From positions 1-35,914 of IMG/VR virus record IMGVR_UViG_3300046003_005505: a stretch of 35,914 bases of DNA. One strand, given 5' to 3'. Numbering within the stretch: position 1 is the stretch's first letter; every line of letters starts with the position of its first letter. Below, in pieces: positions 25,748-33,114 of this stretch. The position numbers and the translations under genes were made by a program. The DNA comes from a virus. The notes under the pieces were generated by a model. It worked only from the letters and a program-made list of their open reading frames with translations. It was not told the origin of the DNA and did no database searches.

Positions 25748-26887
25748 ATGACATTAGAACAGATCAAAAATCATTTATTAATATGTTCTGATGCTTTTGC
25801 ACCAAGTTTAGATAGTTATGTAAATATTGAAGATTATTCTAAAAAAATATTTGAACAAGCCATTTTATTTTATAAATTTGATGATGATAAATTAATTGGT
25901 TTAGTAGCAGCTTATAATAATCCTGTAGAGAAATTGGGGTGGATTACTAATGTTAGTGTAGATCCTAACTATTCTAAACAAGGTATAGCAACTGAGTTAT
26001 TAAATCAATGTTATGAATTTTTTAAAAATAAAGATTATTTAAATATATTTTTAGAAGTATTTATAGAAAATAAAAAAGCAATTAAATTATATATTAAACA
26101 CGGATTTATTACATATAAAATAAAAAAAGATAAAATGATATTAAAACAGGAACTAAATAAAAGAGACTACAACCAAGAATATAAAGACACTTTAAAGCAT
26201 AAATATGCATATAATTTTGATTTTGATATAATGCATCATTATATGATAGAATCATTTAAAAATCATTTTGTTAAAGGTAATTGTCTTGAATTAGGTAGTT
26301 TTAAGGGAGATTTTACTAAACGTCTTATTCCACATTTTGATGATATTACTTGCGTAGAAGCCTCAGATGAAGCTATTGAAATATGTAAACAAAAATTAGA
26401 TTATAATATTACATATTTTAATTCATTATTTGAAAATGTAGAATTACCTAAAAAATATGATAATATTATTTTAACTCATGTTTTAGAACACATTGATGAT
26501 CCTATAGGATTATTATCAAGAATTAAAAACGAATGGTTATCTAAAGATGGTAAATTATTTTTAGTTTGTCCAAATGCAAATGCTCCTTCAAGACAAATAG
26601 CTGTTAAAATGAAGCTTATTTCTCACAATTCCGCTATTACTCCATCTGAAATAAAACATGGTCATAGAATTACTTATAGTTTAGATACCTTAGAAAGAGA
26701 TGCCAAAGAAGGAGGATTGAATGTTATTTATCGTTCTGGAATATTTTTTAAAGCACTAGCTAATTTTCAGTGGGATAAATTACTTAATACTGATATTATC
26801 AGTAAAGAATATCTAGATGGTTGCTATCAGTTAGGACAACAATATCCAGATTTGTGTTCTAGTATTATGTTAATTTGTAAAAAATAA
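25748..26887 (+). CDS. GNAT acetyltransferase fused to SAM methyltransferase
   Basis: A 379-residue two-domain protein. Residues 1 to about 135 are a GNAT N-acetyltransferase with VSVDPNYSKQGIATELL at 69-85 as the acetyl-CoA motif and ENKKAIKLYIKHGF as motif B. Residues from about 155 form a class I methyltransferase with CLELGSFKGDF at 179-189, CVEASDEAI, and ILTHVLEHIDDPIGLL. The C-terminal HGHRITYSLDTLERDAKEGG resembles sugar-modifying methyltransferases. It suggests both acetylation and methylation of one amino-sugar substrate, which is inference. Confidence 0.85.
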   Translation: MTLEQIKNHLLICSDAFAPSLDSYVNIEDYSKKIFEQAILFYKFDDDKLIGLVAAYNNPVEKLGWITNVSVDPNYSKQGIATELLNQCYEFFKNKDYLNIFLEVFIENKKAIKLYIKHGFITYKIKKDKMILKQELNKRDYNQEYKDTLKHKYAYNFDFDIMHHYMIESFKNHFVKGNCLELGSFKGDFTKRLIPHFDDITCVEASDEAIEICKQKLDYNITYFNSLFENVELPKKYDNIILTHVLEHIDDPIGLLSRIKNEWLSKDGKLFLVCPNANAPSRQIAVKMKLISHNSAITPSEIKHGHRITYSLDTLERDAKEGGLNVIYRSGIFFKALANFQWDKLLNTDIISKEYLDGCYQLGQQYPDLCSSIMLICKK

Positions 26888-26892
26888 TCGAT

Positions 26893-27588
26893 ATGAAAAT
26901 AAACATTTTTTACCGTCATGCTGTGACTAATAATATTGGGAGAGATAGACCTTATTGGTTTAATTATGAAAATTGCTTTAAAAATTTACTTCATACTATA
27001 GAAAAATATGATAATATAAATTTAACTCTAGCTTTAGACGGAAATATAAATCAAGATTTTACCCAAAATTATCAAGATAAATTTACTTTATTTTCTACTA
27101 ATTACCAATCAAGTTTACTTTCATATAGAGCTCTTTTAGAATATATTAAAAAGCAATCTATGGAACCCAATGAACTAATTTATTTTTTAGAAAATGATTA
27201 TTTACATATTGATGGTTGGGTAGATAAATTAATTGAACTATATTCTACATTTTCTAATTTAAATTATGTATCTCTATATGATCATAATGATAAATATTTT
27301 TTACCTATGTATGATGATTTAGTATCTAGAATAGTTACAACATCGTCTCATCATTGGAGAACTACTCCTAGCACTTGTGGTAGTTTTATCATTAATCGAG
27401 ATGCCTTTGATCAAGATTATGATGTATGGTCAACTACTGTTGGAGACCATAATACTTTTTTATATCTTACTGAAAATAGAGATAGATCGGTTTTAACTCC
27501 AATTCCTGGATTGTCTACTCATTGTATGGAAGGATTATTATCCCCCACTATAGATTGGGCTCAAATAAACGAATTAAAAACAATATAA
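26893..27588 (+). CDS. GT-A-like glycosyltransferase, low-certainty family
   Basis: A 231-residue protein with an N-terminal beta strand (KINIFYRHAVTN), NINLTLALDGN as second strand, and LIYFLENDYLHIDGW near residue 97-111, where END can take the place of DxD. CGSFIINRDAFDQDYDVWSTTVGDHNTFLYL follows as an acceptor-side segment. These features fit a compact GT-A enzyme. No clear family signature is seen, so confidence in function is moderate. It precedes a clear GT2 gene by three bases. Confidence 0.66.
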   Translation: MKINIFYRHAVTNNIGRDRPYWFNYENCFKNLLHTIEKYDNINLTLALDGNINQDFTQNYQDKFTLFSTNYQSSLLSYRALLEYIKKQSMEPNELIYFLENDYLHIDGWVDKLIELYSTFSNLNYVSLYDHNDKYFLPMYDDLVSRIVTTSSHHWRTTPSTCGSFIINRDAFDQDYDVWSTTVGDHNTFLYLTENRDRSVLTPIPGLSTHCMEGLLSPTIDWAQINELKTI

Positions 27589-27591
27589 CAA

Positions 27592-28386
27592 ATGGCAATC
27601 AGCTTAATAATACCTACCTACAGAAACCCAGACTATTTAGATTTATGTCTGAAATCAGCGATTGAAAATCAAGTAAATAAAAACGAAATCATCGTAGCAG
27701 TTGATGGTTTTGCTAGTGAAAGTCATGAAATATTAAATAAATACAAAGACGAAATCGTTGTTTTGGATTTAGAAGAAAATCAGGGAATGCAAACCGCTCT
27801 AAATTTAGCAGTTATGAATGCTTCTAATGAAATTATTTGTATCATTAATGATGATAATGTTTTATGCAAAGATTGGGATGTTGTTATAGAACAAGATTTT
27901 GATCTAAACAAAGTCATGACTATAGAACAAATCGAACCTACAGGACCTAGTATATTTGGATTCCATATCAAAGATTTTGGCAAAAAACCAATTGATTTTA
28001 AATATGATGAATTCATAAACTATGAACCAACAATCAGACAAAATAAACTCACTAAAAATGGTGGTATATTTCCGTTTGTTATTAGTAAGAAAAACTACAT
28101 GATTGTTGGTGGATTTGATGTTTTATATCAATCACCTTTTATTTGTGATTGGGATTTCTTTTTAAAGTTAGATCTTAATAATGTTGAATTTTATAAAACA
28201 TATAACATTCATTTTTATCATTTTGGTAGCGCATCTACTAAAAACGGAAAAGAAGGGACGAAGTTCAGAGCTACAGAGGATTTAGCGGCCCAAACATTTT
28301 ATTATAAATGGGGAACACCTCCACAACTATTTGAAAATAATAGCCACAGACCAAAAAGTAATTTAATTAAAGGAATACAATTTTAA
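27592..28386 (+). CDS. Glycosyltransferase family 2
   Basis: A 264-residue GT2 enzyme. MAISLIIPTYRNPDYLDLCLKSAIEN is the canonical opening, EIIVAVDGFASES follows, and IICIINDDNVLCKDWD holds the metal-binding acidic triplet in place of DxD. FVISKKNYMIVGGFDVLYQSPFICDWDFFLKL is the usual late D-W-D segment. No membrane helices. It is the penultimate gene of the glycan island. Confidence 0.87.
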   Translation: MAISLIIPTYRNPDYLDLCLKSAIENQVNKNEIIVAVDGFASESHEILNKYKDEIVVLDLEENQGMQTALNLAVMNASNEIICIINDDNVLCKDWDVVIEQDFDLNKVMTIEQIEPTGPSIFGFHIKDFGKKPIDFKYDEFINYEPTIRQNKLTKNGGIFPFVISKKNYMIVGGFDVLYQSPFICDWDFFLKLDLNNVEFYKTYNIHFYHFGSASTKNGKEGTKFRATEDLAAQTFYYKWGTPPQLFENNSHRPKSNLIKGIQF

Positions 28387-28387
28387 T

Positions 28388-29392
28388 ATGAAAAAAACAG
28401 TTTTAATAACAGGAGTAGCAGGATTATTAGGAAGTAGATTAGCAGATTGGATTATAAAAAACCAACCTGATTACCAAGTAATAGGAATAGATGATTTGAG
28501 TGGAGGATATGAAGAAAATATTCCAAAAAACGTATTATTTAGCAATTTAAATTTAGTTAAACAGACCCAACAACTAAATTCCATTTTTAATTATTATAAA
28601 CCTGATTACGTATTTCATTTTGCAGCTTATGCTGCCGAAGGATTATCTCCATTTATCAGAACATACAATTATGATAACAACTTAAGAGCAACTGCCGCCA
28701 TAGTTAATGAATGTATTAAGAACGATGTTAAACGTTTAGTATTCACTTCTACTATGGCCGTTTATGGGCATGGTGAAGGAGGTATATTCCATGAAAATAT
28801 GAAACGTAATCCTATAGATCCTTACGGAGTAGCTAAATCTGCTTGTGAAATGGATATTGAGATTGCAAATTCCCAACATGGTTTAGATTACTGTATAATT
28901 AGACCACACAACGTATTTGGTGCTAATCAAAATATTTGGGATAAATATAGAAATGTTTTAGGAATTTGGATGTACTATCACATGAATGGTCAGCCTATTA
29001 CAATTTTTGGGGATGGAACACAAAAAAGAGCATTTAGTTATATTGATGATTCATTAGAGCCACTTTGGAATGCTGCAGTTAAACCTGAGGCTTCTAAACA
29101 AATTATAAATTTAGGAGGAATTCATGAATATAGTATTAGTGAAGCTGCCGATACCTTAATTGAAGTGGTTGGGGGTGGTGAAAAAATACATTTAGAAGGA
29201 AGACATGAAGTACATACAGCAATTCCAACTTATCAAAAATCAATCGATATATTAGGATTTGAACATAAAACGGATTTAAAGGATGGATTGATTAAAATGT
29301 GGGAGTGGGCTCAACTTCAACCTAAACGAGAGAGATTTATTTGGGAAGATTATGAATTGGAAAAAGGAATTTATAGTTTTTGGAAAAAATAG
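28388..29392 (+). CDS. NAD-dependent nucleotide-sugar epimerase, GalE-like
   Basis: A 334-residue extended SDR. TVLITGVAGLLGSRLADW is the NAD motif, IDDLSGGYEENIP marks the GalE/UDP-sugar subgroup, then FHFAAYAAEGLSPF, VFTSTMAVYGHG with catalytic Ser/Thr, PYGVAKSACEMD with Tyr-x3-Lys, RPHNVFGANQNIWDKYRNVL and FGDGTQKRAFSYIDDS. Likely epimerises or decarboxylates a UDP-linked sugar. It closes the island; a 34-base AT-rich gap then leads into small phage genes. Confidence 0.86.
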   Translation: MKKTVLITGVAGLLGSRLADWIIKNQPDYQVIGIDDLSGGYEENIPKNVLFSNLNLVKQTQQLNSIFNYYKPDYVFHFAAYAAEGLSPFIRTYNYDNNLRATAAIVNECIKNDVKRLVFTSTMAVYGHGEGGIFHENMKRNPIDPYGVAKSACEMDIEIANSQHGLDYCIIRPHNVFGANQNIWDKYRNVLGIWMYYHMNGQPITIFGDGTQKRAFSYIDDSLEPLWNAAVKPEASKQIINLGGIHEYSISEAADTLIEVVGGGEKIHLEGRHEVHTAIPTYQKSIDILGFEHKTDLKDGLIKMWEWAQLQPKRERFIWEDYELEKGIYSFWKK

Positions 29393-29426
29393 TTATAGCC
29401 TTAAATATTTATAATAAACCAATATT

Positions 29427-29738
29427 ATGGGAGAGGTAAAAGTAAGAAAACCAAAGGAGTTAGTCATTAACTATAATAATGAAACTGATTTGAATGAATT
29501 ATATACTTCAGATGTATTTTCAAATTTTATATTAGGTGAAACCTTAGAAGCAATAGAAGAAGCTATTGAAACTAACAAAACAGAAGCACACATAATTAAC
29601 ATATCCAATCATAAATTTAAAATCACTATTAATAGAGATCAATTTGAGCCAGCTATTAATAATGTTTTGAAAAAATATGAGAAAGAGGAAAATTATGATA
29701 AGTGTATTTATTTAACTCAATTAATAAAAAAGATATGA
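29427..29738 (+). CDS. Small unknown phage protein, paralogue of gene at 31207
   Basis: A 103-residue acidic protein. Its C-terminal half shares a pattern with the gene at 31207-31512: a helix, an I.I strand, (I/L)(N/D)R(D/K), then LKKYEKEENYDKCIYLTQLIKKI versus LKIYEKYEDYEGCDNIIKAINTI. The end looks like a helical hairpin with an invariant YEK.E.Y..C. No function is known to me. Preceded by TTAAATATTTATAATAAACC and linked to the next gene by an ATGA overlap. Confidence 0.75.
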   Translation: MGEVKVRKPKELVINYNNETDLNELYTSDVFSNFILGETLEAIEEAIETNKTEAHIINISNHKFKITINRDQFEPAINNVLKKYEKEENYDKCIYLTQLIKKI

Positions 29739-29899
29739 AAGAAGAATATGGATTTTTTTCCAAAAATGATAATAAACAAGAAATTATCAACAAAACCAAA
29801 AGCACAAGTAAAAATGATGCTACTGAATTATTCGCTCGAATAAAGAATTTAACTATTGATATTTTTAAATCATTATACTCTGTAATTAAAATACGATAA
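29735..29899 (+). CDS. Small unknown phage protein
   Basis: A 54-residue protein, lysine- and asparagine-rich at the front (KEEYGFFSKNDNKQE) and helical at the end (ATELFARIKNLTIDIFKSLYSVIKI). The ATG at 29735 overlaps the previous stop (ATGA), which decides this start over an in-frame ATG at 29702 inside the previous gene. Its stop overlaps the next start as TAATG. Function unknown. Confidence 0.68.
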   Translation: MKEEYGFFSKNDNKQEIINKTKSTSKNDATELFARIKNLTIDIFKSLYSVIKIR

Positions 29900-30378
29900 T
29901 GGATCCTAAAAAGAATATCCAAGAACTACTCCAACAAATAATTGGGGCCCAAATCACTTTAGAAGAACACACCATAGACAGTGATAAAGAAACATTTTGT
30001 GGTATTTTAGAATCGTGGATCGCGTCTTGGGAGAAACAACAATACATTTACGAACTATACCAAATTGATCTTCAAGGTTATGACGAAAGTTTATATGAAA
30101 TAATTGATGCTTTTGTTATGTTATATTTTAAAAACTCAAGACTATCTGATTTAATATTATGGTATGTTTATGAGAGGAAAAATATTTTTGGTGGTGAAAA
30201 TGATTATGCTAAATTATATAACTCAAAAAGTGGTAAAGAAATAGACATTACCTCAACTGAGAAATTTTGGTTCTTAATTCAGGAAATTGTAAATAATACT
30301 GTTAAAGTAGATGACCTGGAAGTTATTGAGTTAGAAGATGATGAAGGTGAGGAAGATGATGATGAGGAGGAAGAATAA
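29899..30378 (+). CDS. Unknown phage protein with acidic tail
   Basis: A 159-residue mainly helical protein with several aromatic stretches (QQYIYELYQIDLQGYDESLYEIIDAF, LILWYVYERKNIF). The last 25 residues are almost all Asp and Glu, a tail seen in DNA-mimic or chaperone-like phage proteins. Translationally linked on both sides by TAATG-type overlaps. No family recognised. Confidence 0.76.
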   Translation: MDPKKNIQELLQQIIGAQITLEEHTIDSDKETFCGILESWIASWEKQQYIYELYQIDLQGYDESLYEIIDAFVMLYFKNSRLSDLILWYVYERKNIFGGENDYAKLYNSKSGKEIDITSTEKFWFLIQEIVNNTVKVDDLEVIELEDDEGEEDDDEEEE

Positions 30379-31031
30379 TGAGAGTAAAACACATAACTAA
30401 AGAGGATTGCCTACGGGCAATGAGACATACTAAATCAAATAAAGCAGCTGCCCGGTATTTAGGAGTATCATATCAACATTATAGAAAATTTGCATTACTA
30501 TATAAGAACGAGGAAGGTAAATCTCTCTTAGATGTGCATTCAAACCCATCAGGTAAAGGCATTAAGAAGTTTGTTACTGATCCCAACAAGTATCCACACT
30601 TTAAAGAAGCATTAACTATGGTTGATTTAATGGAAGGAAGAATAGACCCATCCCATTATACTGCTAAAAGAATAAAAGCTAGATTAATTAATGATGGTAT
30701 TTTAAAAGATGAATGTTATAGGTGTGGTTTTCATGAATACAGAGTAATAGATTACAAAATACCATTAGTATTACATTTTAAGGATAAAAATAAACGAAAT
30801 TTTGGAGTAGATAACTTGGAACTGTTATGTTACAATTGTTACTTTCTTTATGTTACTGATTTATTCAACACTAAAGACTTATCGGCATTAGAAGATAATT
30901 TAGACGTAACATTCAAAACTTCGGAACATGTTGATCTGGAATTAGATGAATATAACTTACAAAAATTAAGAGAATTAGGATTAATGGATGATAAACCCGA
31001 AGAAGGTGATGAATTTATTTCTAGAACGTAA
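30378..31031 (+). CDS. HTH plus HNH-like zinc protein
   Basis: A 217-residue protein. Residues about 8-42 form a helix-turn-helix (CLRAMRHTKSNKAAARYLGV SYQHYRK). A zinc module follows with Cys113-x2-Cys116, His133 in PLVLHFKDKNK, Asn146 in VDNLELL and Cys151-x2-Cys154. This is the HNH endonuclease frame, but the final His of HNH is replaced by Tyr155 and only a single His stands where HH or DH is usual. It may be a DNA-binding protein or a weakened nuclease rather than an active homing enzyme. Overlaps the upstream stop as TAATG. Confidence 0.74.
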   Translation: MRVKHITKEDCLRAMRHTKSNKAAARYLGVSYQHYRKFALLYKNEEGKSLLDVHSNPSGKGIKKFVTDPNKYPHFKEALTMVDLMEGRIDPSHYTAKRIKARLINDGILKDECYRCGFHEYRVIDYKIPLVLHFKDKNKRNFGVDNLELLCYNCYFLYVTDLFNTKDLSALEDNLDVTFKTSEHVDLELDEYNLQKLRELGLMDDKPEEGDEFISRT

Positions 31032-31045
31032 TATTTATTATAAAA
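31029..31045 (+). promoter_or_regulatory. Recurrent 17-base AT element before a gene start
   Basis: The 17-mer TAATATTTATTATAAAA occurs here and again at 33866-33882, each 3-4 bases before an ATG (31049, 33887). Looser versions precede genes at 7676 and 29427. It may be a phage late-promoter-like or translation-enhancing element. Low complexity makes the call uncertain. Confidence 0.4.
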
Positions 31046-31048
31046 CAG

Positions 31049-31207
31049 ATGGCTAAGCATAAAAAACATGACAAAATCGTCTCCGACTATTCATCCCAAA
31101 AACGAAAACACCTAGAAAGACTAGCAACCCAACTCCTAAAACAAGACGAGATAAATCAGAAATTAAAAGAAAAACAAATCGACCCTAACATCCTAAATTT
31201 ATTCTAA
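31049..31207 (+). CDS. Small basic unknown protein
   Basis: A 52-residue very basic, helical protein (KHKKHDKIVSDYSSQKRKH, then LERLATQLLKQDEINQKLKEK, ending DPNILNLF). The start follows the recurrent AT element and its stop overlaps the next ATG as TAATG, which supports real translation. Likely nucleic-acid- or protein-binding; function unknown. Confidence 0.65.
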   Translation: MAKHKKHDKIVSDYSSQKRKHLERLATQLLKQDEINQKLKEKQIDPNILNLF

Positions 31208-31512
31208 TGAGTGTTTACAAAGTCAAAGTCAATACTTTAGAGGAATGGGAAGAAATGATGAAACATCAGAACTATGATATATCAAAATCAATTGTTAATA
31301 AAATTCTAGAAAATCTCCACACCAAAAAACGATTTATCCCAATATTGGAAATAGAGATAAACGACAATGGAGAAATATATGATATTACTTTAGATAGAAA
31401 AAATATGTTAAACACTCTTCAAGTAAATTTGAAAATTTACGAAAAATATGAAGATTACGAAGGGTGTGATAATATTATAAAAGCCATTAATACCATATCG
31501 GCTAAACGTTAA
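31207..31512 (+). CDS. Small unknown phage protein, paralogue of gene at 29427
   Basis: A 101-residue protein sharing the C-terminal pattern of the 29427 gene: IEINDNGEIYDITLDRKNML followed by LKIYEKYEDYEGCDNIIKAI. The N-terminal MSVYKVKVNTLEEWEEMMKHQNYDISKS differs. The two paralogues bracket three other small genes, so a local duplication is likely. Function unknown. Linked to the 52-residue gene by TAATG. Confidence 0.75.
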   Translation: MSVYKVKVNTLEEWEEMMKHQNYDISKSIVNKILENLHTKKRFIPILEIEINDNGEIYDITLDRKNMLNTLQVNLKIYEKYEDYEGCDNIIKAINTISAKR

Positions 31513-31517
31513 TGCAA

Positions 31518-31576
31518 GGCGTCATGTAAGCGTCATACGAAAGGGTTGGCAAATCGAAATTCCATTCGTATATTGA
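31518..31576 (+). promoter_or_regulatory. Promoter copy 1 with CGTCAT boxes and inverted repeat
   Basis: TTGG at 31546-31549, 19 bases, TATATTG at 31569-31575. Upstream are two CGTCAT boxes (CGTCATGTAAGCGTCAT), the second running into ATACGAA at 31535-31541. That heptamer is repeated inverted as TTCGTAT at 31565-31571, across the -7 box. It drives the small membrane peptide at 31599. Confidence 0.78.
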
Positions 31577-31598
31577 TTGCACAAGAAAAATAAAGGTT

Positions 31599-31706
31599 AT
31601 GAAAAATACATTAAAAATTATCGCAGGTTCGTTATTAGTAATGTCAATAATCGGTGGTTCAATCGCCGCATTATGGATAATCGCAATATTGCAGGGCAAT
31701 ATATAA
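31599..31706 (+). CDS. 35-residue single-pass membrane peptide
   Basis: The frame encodes MKNTLK followed by a hydrophobic span of about 25 residues (IIAGSLLVMSII through ALWIIAIL) and a short QGNI end. It has its own strong promoter and the leader AATAAAGGTTATG that also precedes the DNA ligase and the last gene. This makes translation likely despite its size. A one-helix inner-membrane peptide, perhaps lysis, superinfection or host-takeover related, is possible; function is unknown. Confidence 0.6.
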   Translation: MKNTLKIIAGSLLVMSIIGGSIAALWIIAILQGNI

Positions 31707-31709
31707 GAC

Positions 31710-31765
31710 GTCACATCCACGTCATACGAAAGGGTTGGCAAATCGAAACACCATTCGTATATTGA
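31710..31765 (+). promoter_or_regulatory. Promoter copy 2 with upstream box and inverted repeat
   Basis: TTGG at 31735-31738, 19 bases, TATATTG at 31758-31764, continuing as ACGTATAATAA. Upstream ACGTCACATCCACGTCAT runs into ATACGAA, repeated inverted as TTCGTAT over the -7 box. Almost identical to copy 1 from the second CGTCAT box to the -7 element. It lies ahead of the gene at 31794. Confidence 0.78.
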
Positions 31766-31793
31766 CGTATAATAAAAATAAAAAAATTAAAAT

Positions 31794-32033
31794 ATGAAAT
31801 TTACATTTAAAACAAAAGCGAGCTACGACGCAGCATGTAGAACAGGTAGAATTGACCATTATGATATGGCAAGAATTGTTAAAAAATTCAACAGTGGTGA
31901 GGAATGGGATATTCCAACTCACAGTGAAGAAGAGTTTAATGAATTAATGGAAAAATACAAAAGCGACCCAAATGTAGCTGAAGTAGGACATTATCAAGAC
32001 GTATCATTTTACGATTTAGAAGAGTATTTGTAG
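31794..32033 (+). CDS. Small acidic unknown protein
   Basis: A 79-residue protein with KFTFKTKASYDAACRTGRIDHYDMARIVKKFNSGEEWD at the front and an acidic helical C-terminus (SEEEFNELMEKYKSDPNV, DLEEYL). It begins 29 bases after the -7 box of promoter copy 2 and ends in a hairpin that overlaps the next promoter. This single-gene transcription unit is typical of phage early or host-takeover genes, but no homology is recognised. Confidence 0.72.
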   Translation: MKFTFKTKASYDAACRTGRIDHYDMARIVKKFNSGEEWDIPTHSEEEFNELMEKYKSDPNVAEVGHYQDVSFYDLEEYL

Positions 32034-32049
32034 GGAAGTTTGGCTTCCC
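32033..32049 (+). terminator. Short hairpin at a stop codon
   Basis: GGGAAG and CTTCCC form a six-base-pair stem around TTTGG. The stem begins in the last base of the TAG stop, and its loop is the -33 box of the next promoter. No T-run follows. It could be a compact terminator-promoter junction like the one at 4333-4375. Confidence 0.45.
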
Positions 32050-32070
32050 AGGAAACCTATATTATATTTA
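32039..32070 (+). promoter_or_regulatory. Promoter for the DUF932 gene
   Basis: TTTGG at 32039-32043, 19 bases, TATATTTA at 32063-32070, which is closest of all copies to the Bacteroidota -7 consensus. It lacks the CGTCATACGA upstream box and inverted repeat. The DUF932 start lies 39 bases downstream after an A-rich leader. Confidence 0.62.
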
Positions 32071-32109
32071 CTGTGCAGGAAAAATTATTAACAATAAAAA
32101 TTATAAAAA

Positions 32110-32910
32110 ATGTTAGACATCAACAACGGTCAATTTAAGACACAAGACGAATTGAAGCAATTAGCACCTTCAATTTTTACTAAAAAGGGTTCGGATAGTA
32201 CATCTGAAAAATATATCCACATTTCAACTGATAGAGTTATTCAAGATATGAAAACTTTGGGATGGGGTGTAGTGGATGCTAAAGAAGTGAAAGCTCGTAA
32301 ACAAGTAGGTTTTCAAAAACACTTAGTTGTATTTAGAAACAATGATATCATGGTTACAGGTAATGATGGAGATGTTGTATATCCACAAATCCTATTAACA
32401 AATTCCCATGATGGAAAGAATGCATTTACGTTTACTGCTGGAATGTTCCGAATGATTTGCGAGAATGGTTTAGTAGTTTCTACTCAAGAATTTGAGAATT
32501 TAAAAATTCGTCACTATGGTTATAATTTCGAAACGTTGCAAGAAACTATTAAGAACATTGTGGAAGCATTGCCATTAACAGTTGAATCAATGAATAGATT
32601 TAAGGGGGTTGAGCTTGAGAAAGAACAAGCTATTGAGTTTGCTAAACGTGCTGTTAGTTGTCGTTTCACTGAGGAAGAAATTGAAAATGTAAAAATTGAT
32701 TGGGATGATTTACTAATACCAACACGTCCCGAAGATCGTGGAACAGATTTATGGAGTGTATTTAATGTAGTTCAAGAGAAATTGGTACACGGTATGTTTA
32801 ATTACAATGCAGGTGGTAAGAATAGAAAAGCCCGTAAAATTAAAAACTTTAAACAAGATATAGTTTTAAATGAGAAACTTTGGGAAGTAGCTGAAGAGTT
32901 CTGTAATTAG
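32110..32910 (+). CDS. DUF932 family protein
   Basis: A 266-residue protein of the DUF932 (phage/plasmid-like TIGR03299) family. The signature is ILLTNSHDGKNAFTFTAGMFRMICENGLVV near residues 95-125, preceded by GWGVVDAKEVKARKQVGFQKHLVVFR and followed by two helical regions. Members are common in phages, plasmids and mobile elements, often in early regions; the biochemical role is not established. It has its own promoter and is followed by the structured non-coding stretch. Confidence 0.87.
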   Translation: MLDINNGQFKTQDELKQLAPSIFTKKGSDSTSEKYIHISTDRVIQDMKTLGWGVVDAKEVKARKQVGFQKHLVVFRNNDIMVTGNDGDVVYPQILLTNSHDGKNAFTFTAGMFRMICENGLVVSTQEFENLKIRHYGYNFETLQETIKNIVEALPLTVESMNRFKGVELEKEQAIEFAKRAVSCRFTEEEIENVKIDWDDLLIPTRPEDRGTDLWSVFNVVQEKLVHGMFNYNAGGKNRKARKIKNFKQDIVLNEKLWEVAEEFCN

Positions 32911-32918
32911 AAATTAAT

Positions 32919-33022
32919 AACCTGTACCCTTGAAAAACTCGTATTATTCAAAGTAGTGGTAAATTCCCATTATTCCCTGATAGATAAGCAGGTTAGCTCG
33001 AAATAAAAGGGTATTAGAATAA
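32919..33022 (+). ncRNA. Structured non-coding region, possible pseudoknot
   Basis: AACCTG (32919-32924) can pair with CAGGTT (32989-32994), and the adjacent TACCCTT (32925-32931) can pair with AAGGGTA (33007-33013). The order is interleaved, so the two stems would form a pseudoknot. A third pair, TTATTC (32944-32949) with GAATAA (33017-33022), is interleaved with the others. No open frame with coding character is seen. It may be the leader of the tRNA-like transcript. Confidence 0.35.
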
Positions 33023-33030
33023 GAACAAAT

Positions 33031-33103
33031 AGTCAGGTGGCGTGTTGGCATACGCGGTCTAGTAATAGAAAGAGAATGGGTTCGATTCCTAACCTGACTA
33101 CCA
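33031..33103 (+). tRNA. tRNA-like gene with encoded CCA, abnormal anticodon arm
   Basis: A 73-base unit. The acceptor stem AGTCAGG pairs fully with CCTGACT at 33093-33099, followed by A and an encoded CCA (33101-33103). The D arm is GCGT/ACGC around GTTGGCAT with the GG pair, and the T arm has loop TTCGATT on GGG/CCT pairs. Between D and T arms only 20 bases remain (usually about 23), and the expected five-pair anticodon stem cannot be formed; TCTA/TAGA around GTAA is the best local stem. I therefore do not assign an anticodon. It may be a decayed, split or unusual tRNA. Confidence 0.5.
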
Positions 33104-33114
33104 TCACAAGTAGA

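Noticed and set aside
29656-29922. Reverse-strand frames such as this 88-residue one, and other minus-strand frames throughout
   Set aside because: All lie opposite well-supported + strand genes, have no leader or recognisable motif, and follow from the low G+C content.
31577-31765. 62-residue frame overlapping promoter copy 2
   Set aside because: It runs through two copies of regulatory sequence and is highly basic in composition; the 31599 frame with its leader is the better gene.
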